Below, piece by piece: positions 35,652 through 42,427 of a DNA stretch of 64,000 bases; position 1 is the stretch's first letter, and the number at the start of each line of letters is the position of its first letter. The position numbers were made by a program, and so were the translations under genes. Where the stretch lies: positions 4,340,001 through 4,404,000 of the forward strand of contig NZ_JAUSYH010000001.1 in NCBI RefSeq assembly GCF_030816715.1, in the 5' to 3' direction. Origin of the DNA: Streptomyces achromogenes. GTDB lineage: Bacteria > Actinomycetota > Actinomycetes > Streptomycetales > Streptomycetaceae. A model generated the notes under the pieces. The model searched no databases. It was not told the DNA's origin and worked only from the letters and a program-made list of their open reading frames with translations.

Positions 35652-36553
35652 ACGGCTCCCTCCCGCGCGCGGAACACGGGCAGCGTCAACTCGTCGTCGT
35701 ACGTGCGGAACTCCAGCTCCACGGGCATGCCGACCCGCACCTTGTCGTAGGGGACGTCCACCACGTCGCTGATGACGCGGACGCCCTCGGCGAGCTCGAT
35801 CAGGCCCACCGCGTAGGGCGGGGAGAACGCCGGGAAGGGCGGGTGGTGCATCACCACGTACGAGAAGACCGTCCCCTCGCCGCCGGCCTCGACGACGTCC
35901 CACTCGGGCCCGCCGCACGCGTTGCAGCCGGGCAGCCACGGGAAGCGGAGGGTGTCGCAGGCGGCGCAGCGCTGGATGAGGAAGCGCCGGTCGCGGACGC
36001 CCTCCCAGAAACCGGCGTTGTCGCGGTTCACGACGGGGCGCGGACGGCGCTCGCGGGGCCGCGGAGTGCGCCCCGCCGGGGCGTACTTGAGGACGCGGAA
36101 GCGGTGCGTGCCGACGAGCGTCCCGGCCACGCGCACGTCCGTCCGCGTCGTGACGAAGTGCCCGGCGCCCAGCTTGGTGGTCTTGCGCGGCGACACCGAC
36201 TCGATCACCGTGTCGAAGGCGACCTCGTCGCCGGGCCGCAGCGGCCGCAGGTACTCCTGCTCGCAGTCGGTGGCCACGACCGAGGTGCAGCCCGCGTCGT
36301 CGAGCAGGGTGAGCAGCTCGTCGTAGGCCTGCGCGCGCCCCTGGTGACCGCTCAGGCCGCCCATGATCCACGCCTGCAGCATGGTGGGCGGGGCGATCGC
36401 GCCGGGGCCGGTGTACGCGGGGTTGCGGTCGCCCATCGCCTCGCACCAGTGCCGGATCATGGGCGCGTTGACGGGGTCCCGGCCGGCGCCGGCGACCGCG
36501 GCGGGGCGGCCCTCGTAGGCCTTGAGCCGCGCGTGGAGATCGTCGTCGTCCAC
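35648..36553 (-). CDS. MaoC-DUF35 fusion protein (ChsH2-like)
   Basis: 301 residues from the GTG at 36553, preceded by GGAAGGAG. N-terminal MaoC-like half (about 1-160): NAPMIRHWCEAMGDRNPAYTGPGAIAPPTML, lacking the usual HxD pair, as in ChsH2. C-terminal DUF35 half (about 180-301): zinc-ribbon cysteines CAACDTLRFPWLPGCNACG, then an OB fold (GTVFSYVVMHHPPFPAFSPPYAVGLIEL). The order MaoC-DUF35, MaoC, thiolase is that of chsH2-chsH1-ltp2. First gene of the operon. Confidence 0.88.
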   Translation of the reverse strand: MDDDDLHARLKAYEGRPAAVAGAGRDPVNAPMIRHWCEAMGDRNPAYTGPGAIAPPTMLQAWIMGGLSGHQGRAQAYDELLTLLDDAGCTSVVATDCEQEYLRPLRPGDEVAFDTVIESVSPRKTTKLGAGHFVTTRTDVRVAGTLVGTHRFRVLKYAPAGRTPRPRERRPRPVVNRDNAGFWEGVRDRRFLIQRCAACDTLRFPWLPGCNACGGPEWDVVEAGGEGTVFSYVVMHHPPFPAFSPPYAVGLIELAEGVRVISDVVDVPYDKVRVGMPVELEFRTYDDELTLPVFRAREGAV

Positions 36554-36615
36554 GACCGCACTCCTTCCGGGACCGGGACGGGCGAAGCGGGCGGACTGCC
36601 GGTGACAGAACGGTT

Positions 36616-36632
36616 TCTGACTGTCCGTCAGA
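36616..36632. promoter_or_regulatory. inverted repeat upstream of the ChsH2-like operon
   Basis: TCTGAC (36616-36621) and GTCAGA (36627-36632) with a 5-base spacer, 63-79 bases upstream of the operon's first start codon. A TetR-type operator is the likely meaning; no regulator gene is adjacent. Confidence 0.5.
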
Positions 36633-36779
36633 TACGGTCCCTCTGTCAAGCCTCTGCCGAGCCTCCTTCGAGGTCGGGCGGCGCGGCCTTCGCCAAGGCC
36701 GGGGGCGGCGCGGCCTCTGTCGAAGCTGGGGGGAACGGCGCGCCCCCGACTCGCCTGGCGCGCTCCCCCCTTCCTTATT

Positions 36780-36795
36780 TCGAACAAGTGTACGA
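36780..36795. promoter_or_regulatory. putative LexA (SOS) box before the Prim-Pol gene
   Basis: TCGAAC-AAGT-GTACGA differs at one position from the perfect Gram-positive LexA dyad TCGAAC-N4-GTTCGA. It lies 11 bases before the Prim-Pol ATG, a position where LexA would block transcription or initiation. Confidence 0.6.
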
Positions 36796-36805
36796 CAATG
36801 GAGGC

Positions 36806-37705
36806 ATGGCCACTACCGACCGGTTCCCCCGGCAGGCCACCACGCTGGCCCTCGCCCACGCCCTGTCGGCCGCCGAACGCGGCCTGGCCGTCATCCCCCT
36901 GTCCAGGACCAAGCTCCCGGCCCTGCGCTCCCCCCACCGCGACGAACACCGCGACAACCTCCGGGACGGCCACGCGGACGACCCCGCCGCCCCGCCCTGC
37001 CACGGCGAATGCGGCCGCCCCGGCCACGGCGTGTACGACGCCACCACCGACCCCGTCCGCATCCGCGCGCTCTTCGCCGCCGCCCCCTGGGCCACCGGAT
37101 ACGGCATCGCCTGCGGGCTGCCCCCGCACCACCTCATCGGCGTCGACCTGGACACCAAGTCCGACACGGACTCCTCGGCGGCCCTGCGCGAACTGGCCCT
37201 GCGGCACCTCTTCACGATCCCGCCGACGGTCGTCGTCCTCACTCCGTCCGGCGGACGGCACCTCTGGCTCACCGGTCCGCCGGACGTCGTCGTCCCCAAC
37301 TCGGCCGGCCGGCTCGCCCCCGGCATCGACATCCGCGGCGCCGGCGGTTACCTGGTCGGCCCCGGATCCCGCACCGCACACGGCGTCTACGCCGCCGACC
37401 CGGGCAGCGCCCACCTCCCGCCGGCGCCCTGCCCGCCCTCCCTGCTGCGTCTGCTGGTCCCCCCGCCGCGCTCCGCCCGCCCGGGCAGGCAGCCGCCGGC
37501 GGGCGGCGCGCACGGCCGGGGCCTGATCCAGTTCGTCCTGGCCGCCCACGAGGGGCAGCGCAACACCCGGCTGTTCTGGGCGGCCTGCCGGGCGCACGAG
37601 AACGGCATCGGCACGGAACTGACCGAGGACCTGATCACCGCGGCCGTCCACACCGGCCTGACGGCCCGGGAGGCCGGGGGACGATCGCGTCGGCGGCCCG
37701 GATGA
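36806..37705 (+). CDS. bifunctional DNA primase/polymerase (Prim-Pol) domain protein
   Basis: 299 residues from the ATG at 36806. The Prim-Pol (AEP superfamily) domain is recognisable: ALAHALSAAERGLAVIPLSRTKLPAL at the start, a Cys/His-rich insert (CHGECGRPGHGVYD), YGIACGLPPHHLIGVDLDTKSDTDS with the metal-binding D-x-D, SGGRHLWL, and GIDIRGAGGYLVGPGS. It probably primes or fills DNA, with possible damage-linked expression given the LexA-like box. No helicase is fused. A second, shorter Prim-Pol is encoded at 48371-49036. Confidence 0.88.
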   Translation: MATTDRFPRQATTLALAHALSAAERGLAVIPLSRTKLPALRSPHRDEHRDNLRDGHADDPAAPPCHGECGRPGHGVYDATTDPVRIRALFAAAPWATGYGIACGLPPHHLIGVDLDTKSDTDSSAALRELALRHLFTIPPTVVVLTPSGGRHLWLTGPPDVVVPNSAGRLAPGIDIRGAGGYLVGPGSRTAHGVYAADPGSAHLPPAPCPPSLLRLLVPPPRSARPGRQPPAGGAHGRGLIQFVLAAHEGQRNTRLFWAACRAHENGIGTELTEDLITAAVHTGLTAREAGGRSRRRPG

Positions 37706-37756
37706 CGGCACACCGCCCGGCCCCGTGAACGCGCCCGCCCGCCGGCGCAGCGGTCG

Positions 37757-38100
37757 TCAGTCCCCGGAGCGCTGCCCCCGGACGGCCGCCCGTCGGCGCA
37801 CGGCGAGGGCGATGCCACCGCCGACCCCGACGAGACCTGCGGCGATACCGGCGATCACCGTGCTCCCGCCGCCCCCACCGGTCTCGGCAAGCCGGACGCC
37901 GCCGCCCGCCGGCGACGCGGCGGCCACGGGAGCGGCCGAGGCCGAGGACTCCGAGGACCCCTCGTCGGAGGGCGCGGCGGACTCCGAGGCAGAAGCCGAA
38001 GCCGACGGAGACGCGGAGGAACGACTCCGACGCCGAGGCCGACGCCGCGTGCGACCGACACGCGGACAAGCAGGGGAAGGGGTGCCCCTCAGGACACACT
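37757..38100 (-). pseudogene. remnant of an LAETG sortase-anchored surface protein
   Basis: The minus strand ending at a TGA (37757-37759) encodes SASASASES..., then GVRLAETGGGGGSTVIAGIAA, a hydrophobic helix and an RRRAAVRG tail: a sortase sorting signal in the right order. Upstream the frame gives only basic, non-secretory sequence. The neighbouring frame (GTG at 38099) reads SHAASASASES just before the point where a one-base shift would join the two. No signal peptide or start fits, so the gene appears truncated and frameshifted. Confidence 0.6.
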
Positions 38101-38212
38101 CACGGTCCAGGATGGCGGGGGAACCGTTCGCTAGTGCAGGCCTATGGGTGGCGTGCGCGGGGAGCCACGGCCGAGGTTTGGGCTCCCGGCCGGCGGCAAT
38201 GGGGGAGGACGC

Positions 38213-38545
38213 TTGAACCAGCAGTGGCCGGAAGGACCGAACGCTGATCCCGATGCGGCCAGAGAGCGCTACAACGCAGACATGCGGGCTTCACGACGTG
38301 CGGTGCGGAATCTGTTTCGTGTGGAAGTGCCCGTTGCCCACATGGGCTTGGCGATCACGATCATCGCAAGCGTCTTTGTGGGAGTGGTCTGGTCGCCGAG
38401 GACAGGCGGGATCATCGCTGGTGCCTTTGCCGCACTGTTCGTCGTCGCCCTGGCTGTAACACTCCTGGTCGGTCGCCGAGGGCAGTACGCCGTACGCACC
38501 GCATACAAGTTCACCTTTGGTTGGGCAGATTGGATCACGCCCTAG
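38213..38545 (+). CDS. small membrane protein of unknown function
   Basis: 110 residues from a TTG (38213) preceded by GGGGGAGG; no ATG with a ribosome site is available. A hydrophilic head (NQQWPEGPNADPDAARERYN) with ASRRAVRNLFRVE is followed by two membrane helices (HMGLAITIIASVFVGVVWSP and IIAGAFAALFVVALAVTLLVG) and a short tail. No family recognised. Confidence 0.65.
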   Translation: MNQQWPEGPNADPDAARERYNADMRASRRAVRNLFRVEVPVAHMGLAITIIASVFVGVVWSPRTGGIIAGAFAALFVVALAVTLLVGRRGQYAVRTAYKFTFGWADWITP

Positions 38546-38631
38546 CGTCGTGCCCCATCCGTGCCCGACAGACCGGGGACTCACGGGGAACGGCGGTCAC
38601 CAGCAGGCAACCCACACGACGACGGCCCCCG

Positions 38632-38656
38632 TCCGTATTTCCTGGTCAGGGGCCGT
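38632..38656 (-). terminator. terminator downstream of tRNA-Ser (TGA)
   Basis: ACGGCCCC (38632-38639) pairs with GGGGCCGT (38649-38656), 8 bases past the 3' end of the minus-strand tRNA. Confidence 0.65.
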
Positions 38657-38663
38657 TCACCTG

Positions 38664-38750
38664 CGGTGGGTGTGGGATTTGAACCCACGGTGACATCGCT
38701 GCCACGACGGTTTTCAAGACCGTTCCCTTAGGCCGCTCGGGCAACCCACC
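38664..38750 (-). tRNA. tRNA-Ser (TGA)
   Basis: 87 nt class II tRNA. Acceptor GGTGGGT/ACCCACC with discriminator G, anticodon arm ACGGTCTTGAAAACCGT (anticodon TGA), long variable arm, T arm with GGTTCAAATCC. Confidence 0.95.
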
Positions 38751-39520
38751 CATGCCCCGGCCCACCTGGGGCGGAGCGGGTACAGAGTACCCGGCGCGGG
38801 GGCCGCTCGGGGGGCGTGGCCCACACGGGGTCCACTGGCTCTGTCCACACCCCATGCCCAATGCGCCGATCACCAGCACCCGGCCTCCGCGTCACCCAGC
38901 CGACGCGGGCGAGCCAGAGGCTGTGCTGGCCTTGTTTGCATCCCCAGAGCGTCCGTGTCTACCGAGTTACGACTTTGCCTACTGATTCATGGTGGCTCGC
39001 TCCGCGCCCGCGGCCCGGCCCCCCGGTCGACCTGCGCTCAGGTCTCCGCCCCGCTCCAGCCCTGCCGGCGTCCGGGCCGCACGCTCAGCAATCGGCCGCC
39101 TGATGCTGGAGAAGGGATATGCCGTGGCTGGGGCTGTCGGCTCCAAGGCCCTACGCACCCACTGGGCGCGAGTCTCGAAGATCACGGCCCCAGCGTCGTG
39201 CTCACCTGGCAAGCCCACAGGCTCCCAACGCGCCGGAGGCTTAAGGGGCCTGTCACTCCTGCCGAAGCAGCTCCAGCCCAAGCCGCTACACCGGCCTTGC
39301 TCGCACTCACGGCAACCTTGCTCGTTCGCATCTGAGCCGATACCACCTACGCCGAACGGGAAAGGGCCGAACCCGGAACGGCCCGTCCGAGCCGGTCGGT
39401 GCGGCTTTGATCCGGCCGACGCCCCGGCCTCCCGAGACCAAGCCGATGGCTCGGAATCAAGCACCGACACCACCGACAGGGTGAAAAAGCGCACCCCCTA
39501 CCCCCCTTCAGCCTCTTATC
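38751..39520. other. gene-poor region beside tRNA-Ser
   Basis: About 770 bases with no convincing coding sequence. Open frames exist on both strands (for example 38989-39537 plus and 38979-39494 minus), but they lack ribosome sites, domain patterns and Streptomyces codon bias. The stretch lies upstream of the tRNA, whose 3' end is at 38664, so it is not the classical integrase attachment side. It may be a decayed remnant. Confidence 0.5.
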
Positions 39521-39532
39521 TTTATGTACTTT

Positions 39533-39578
39533 CATAAGCTTATTGCTAGTTTTCGATCGGTAAGTGATGATTCATCAC
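39533..39578. promoter_or_regulatory. A/T-rich promoter region with two palindromes before the collagen-like gene
   Basis: ATAAGCTTAT (39533-39542) and GTGATGA-T-TCATCAC (39564-39578) lie in the only markedly A/T-rich stretch upstream of the second DUF3494 gene. The latter is a perfect 7-base dyad around one base. Probable promoter/operator; regulator unknown. Confidence 0.5.
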
Positions 39579-39736
39579 CCCATCTGCAAGCACTCGCGCC
39601 GCGGACGTCCATTTACGGCCGAGGCCGCAGAACCTCGACACGAGACACGACTTCTGGCCTGACCGGAACTCACTACGGAGCTCGGAACCCCTTTGCCGGG
39701 GCGATGAGCTCAACGGCGACAAGAAAGGTCACCCCC

Positions 39737-41227
39737 ATGGCAGTGGTTGCCAACTCGTCCCGTTCGCCAGGCAAAATCCGCATACTCCATCGCCTCAAGA
39801 CCCGTCTTTCACTCTTGCCGGGTGTAGCGCTGCTGGCCACGGCCACGGTCGCGCTCACTTCAGGCGTCGCGCACGCCGCAGAAGCCCCCGTCGAACTGGG
39901 GACGGCCACGAGTTACTCGGTCCTGGCCGGTTCCACGATCACCAACACCGGCCCCACCGTCATCAACGGCGACGTGGGACTGAGTCCGGGCTCTTCGGTG
40001 ACGGGCTTCTCATCGTCGACGCCCTCCGGCCCCGGGCAGATCTTCGGCGACCTGCATGTGGCCGACGCCGAGGCCGCTCAGGCAAAGACGGATCTGACCA
40101 CCGCCTACAACGATGCGGCCGGCCGAGGCCCTGGAGCCGCTATTACGGCCGATCTGGGCGGACAGGTACTGGTCCCCGGCGTCTACACGGCCTCGACGTC
40201 AATGGGACTCACCGGAGCCCTCACCCTCAACGCCAAGGGTGACCCCAACGCCGTCTTCATCTTCCAGGCCGGATCGACACTGACCACCGCTTCGGCCAGC
40301 AGCGTCATCCTCGTCAACGGTGCACAGCCCTGCAACGTGTTCTGGAAGGTGGGCAGTTCCGCTACTCTCGGGACCAATTCCACCTTCGTGGGCACCATCA
40401 TGGCCGACCAGTCGATCACCGTAACAACGGGCGCCAAGATCCAGGGCCGTGCCCTTGCGAGGATCGGCGCGGTAACGCTGGACGACAACGTCATCACAAC
40501 GCCGATCTGCGCGACCGGCCCCACCGGCCCCACGGGTCCCGCTGGACCCACGGGTCCCGCTGGACCCACGGGTCCCGCTGGACCCGCTGGACCCGCTGGA
40601 CCCGCTGGACCCGCCGGACCTGCCGGACCTGCCGGGCCCAAGGGGGACACCGGACCTGCCGGACCCACGGGAGACACCGGACCTGCCGGACCTCAAGGCC
40701 CTGAAGGGTCCCAGGGACCCGCCGGACCTGCTGGATCCACGGGAGACACCGGACCTGCCGGACCTGCCGGGCCCAAGGGGGACACCGGACCTGCCGGACC
40801 CACGGGAGACACCGGACCTGCCGGACCTCAAGGCCCTGAAGGGTCCCAGGGACCCGCCGGACCTGCTGGATCCACGGGAGACACCGGACCTGCCGGACCT
40901 GCCGGACCCAAGGGGGACACCGGACCTGCCGGACCTCAAGGCCCTAAGGGTCCTAAGGGGGACACCGGACCTGCCGGACCCAAGGGCCCTAAGGGGGACA
41001 CCGGCCCGGTCGGCCCTAAAGGCCCTAAAGGCCCTAAAGGACCCCAGGGTCCCGCGGGACCTGGTGGTGAAGGTGATCACGGGCACCACAACGACCACGG
41101 CGACCACGGCGACCACGGCGACCACGGTAACCACAAGCCCAACTGCCAAGAGCACCAAGGCAAACAGCCCTGGAGGCACGACGGGAAGCGCGTGTCGCTG
41201 ACGTCCCCGGCGGCGTGCAGGGACTAA
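39737..41227 (+). CDS. secreted DUF3494 protein with collagen-like Gly-X-Y domain
   Basis: 496 residues from the ATG at 39737 (GAAAGG upstream); the frame is open to 39524 but that part is not signal-like. Signal peptide to about residue 47 (ALLATATVALTSGVAHA). DUF3494 domain (about 50-255): LGTATSYSVLAGSTITNTGPTVINGDVGLSPGSS and PCNVFWKVGSSATLGTNSTFVGTIMADQSITV. Collagen-like domain (about 258-445) of uninterrupted Gly-X-Y triplets rich in GPAGPT, GPKGDT and GPQGPE. Tail with Asp-His-Gly repeats (GDHGDHGDHGNHK), then one Cys and a basic end. Probably a cell-surface or matrix filament protein. Related to the protein at 10737-12086. Confidence 0.93.
   Translation: MAVVANSSRSPGKIRILHRLKTRLSLLPGVALLATATVALTSGVAHAAEAPVELGTATSYSVLAGSTITNTGPTVINGDVGLSPGSSVTGFSSSTPSGPGQIFGDLHVADAEAAQAKTDLTTAYNDAAGRGPGAAITADLGGQVLVPGVYTASTSMGLTGALTLNAKGDPNAVFIFQAGSTLTTASASSVILVNGAQPCNVFWKVGSSATLGTNSTFVGTIMADQSITVTTGAKIQGRALARIGAVTLDDNVITTPICATGPTGPTGPAGPTGPAGPTGPAGPAGPAGPAGPAGPAGPAGPKGDTGPAGPTGDTGPAGPQGPEGSQGPAGPAGSTGDTGPAGPAGPKGDTGPAGPTGDTGPAGPQGPEGSQGPAGPAGSTGDTGPAGPAGPKGDTGPAGPQGPKGPKGDTGPAGPKGPKGDTGPVGPKGPKGPKGPQGPAGPGGEGDHGHHNDHGDHGDHGDHGNHKPNCQEHQGKQPWRHDGKRVSLTSPAACRD
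40513..41070 (+). repeat. collagen-like triplet repeats with a nested long direct repeat
   Basis: Encodes about 185 residues of Gly-X-Y. Within it a unit of about 135 bp beginning around 40645 recurs around 40780 with almost no change (GPAGPTGDTGPAGPQGPEGS and following), showing recent internal duplication. 9-bp units encoding GPA dominate the first part. Confidence 0.9.
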
Positions 41228-41272
41228 GCGAAACCTCGTCCGCATCTCCTTGAGGCGACGGTCGAGACGAGT

Positions 41273-41301
41273 AAGGGGCGCCTTCCAGGAAGGCGCCCCT
41301 T
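41273..41301 (+). terminator. terminator after the collagen-like gene
   Basis: AAGGGGCGCCTTC and GAAGGCGCCCCTT pair perfectly around CAG, 46 bases past the stop codon. Confidence 0.9.
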
Positions 41302-41590
41302 ACAGACGTTGACGAGCCAATCTGACGGCTGCATCGCAGTCCTGTTCCGCTTGTACACCAAGGCCATTCACCGCAGCCAACAGCGCTCGAACGAACAGAT
41401 CGAGCGGGCCTTGGAGGCCGAGATAGGACCCGTCGGCCATGTGCACCGCGGCAGGAAGCAGTGGCGTGACGATCGCCACACCATCGCCCTCAAGATTTTT
41501 TGCCGGTAGGCCGGGCGCCCGCGCCTAGAGGTACGAGCCTTATCCCGACTCTCGCCTCTCGGCTAGGAGCCGCAAGTTGATAACCATCTA
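41300..41590 (-). pseudogene. possible decayed gene
   Basis: On the minus strand, frames ending at 41300 encode LPAKNLEGDGVAIVTPLLPA, then AVHMADGSYLGLQGPLDLFV and a helical tail, protein-like in composition. The preceding part (VVHSDVDGYQLAAPSREARVGI...) is in a different frame, separated near an A-run at about 41493-41498. This looks like a frameshifted remnant; no family recognised. The reading through a terminator stem is a further sign it is not intact. Confidence 0.3.
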
Positions 41591-41814
41591 CGTCGGAGTG
41601 GACGACACGAGCGATCTGCATGAGCTGGTCACCTCGACAGCCAAGCAGTTCGAGGAGGACCTGACAGATCCGCGCGGCAATGGTCGATTCCGTCCTCCCT
41701 CCGCGCTGCCTTCTCTCGCGGGTACGGAGTTCCCGGCGGGCGGTGCTCGGGGGTGGTCCGGGGGCGGCGGAAATGCCTCGACACGTCCGGCGGTGGGCCG
41801 GGATGCTCGGCGTG

Positions 41815-42321
41815 ATGACCAGAACTGACGACATGCCTTCCGCGTGGGACGAGCGGACCCAGCTCACCACCTTCCTCGACTACGCCCGCGACACCGCTCG
41901 CGCCAAGTGCGAGGACCTCTCCGACGCGCAGGCCCGCGAGGCGCCCCTGCCGGGGTCACCGCTGATGACGCCGAGCGGCCTGATCAGCCACCTGCGCTGG
42001 GTGGAGTACTACTGGTTCCGGGTGGTGTTCCTCGGCGAGGAGGACGAGGGGCCGTGGACCGACGAGGACCCCGACCGCGAGATGCGCGTCGCCGTGGACC
42101 TTCCGCTCGCGCGGTTGCTCGAGGAGTACGCCCGGCACGCCGAGCAGCACCGCGCGCTGGTCGCCGGGCACGGCCTCGATGCCACGGCACAGCGGGCGAC
42201 GCGCGACGGCCGTCATGTGGACCTGCGCTGGATCCTTCTGCACCTGGTCGAGGAGACGGCGCGGCACAACGGCCACCTCGACGTCCTGCGCGAACTGATC
42301 GACGGCCGGACGGGCGTCTAG
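41815..42321 (+). CDS. DinB/DUF664 family protein
   Basis: 168 residues from the ATG at 41815. Four-helix DinB-like fold with three His positions expected to bind metal: LMTPSGLISHLRWVEYYWFR, HAEQHRALV, and LRWILLHLVEETARHNGHLDVLREL. Members include mycothiol- or bacillithiol-dependent transferases as well as proteins of unknown function; the specific substrate is not evident. No clear operon partner. Confidence 0.88.
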   Translation: MTRTDDMPSAWDERTQLTTFLDYARDTARAKCEDLSDAQAREAPLPGSPLMTPSGLISHLRWVEYYWFRVVFLGEEDEGPWTDEDPDREMRVAVDLPLARLLEEYARHAEQHRALVAGHGLDATAQRATRDGRHVDLRWILLHLVEETARHNGHLDVLRELIDGRTGV

Positions 42322-42427
42322 GCGTCTTGGTGATGAGCCGCACGCGCGCGGGGCCGTCGGCGCTGAGGCCGGGGTGTCACGCGCGCGTGCGTCCGGGACG
42401 GGGGGACGGGGGGCGGGGGGGGGACGA

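Noticed and set aside
36554..37711. Upstream extension of the MaoC-DUF35 frame on the minus strand
   Set aside because: The domains start at 36553 with a good ribosome site; the extension is antisense to the Prim-Pol gene and not protein-like.
38979..39537. Overlapping open frames on both strands beside tRNA-Ser
   Set aside because: No ribosome site, no domain pattern, and codon use unlike neighbouring genes.
40513..41070. Repeat array that might be taken for CRISPR
   Set aside because: The units are 9-bp multiples in frame, encode Gly-X-Y triplets and have no unique spacers.
41577..41828. Plus-strand open frame of 83 codons starting MITIYVGVDD
   Set aside because: Only the first 30 residues look protein-like, there is no ribosome site, and the opposite strand carries a possible decayed gene; neither could be supported as intact.
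42395..42427. Long G-run next to the protease stop codon
   Set aside because: Homopolymer-rich but with no stem or repeat that suggests a function; could even be assembly-sensitive sequence.
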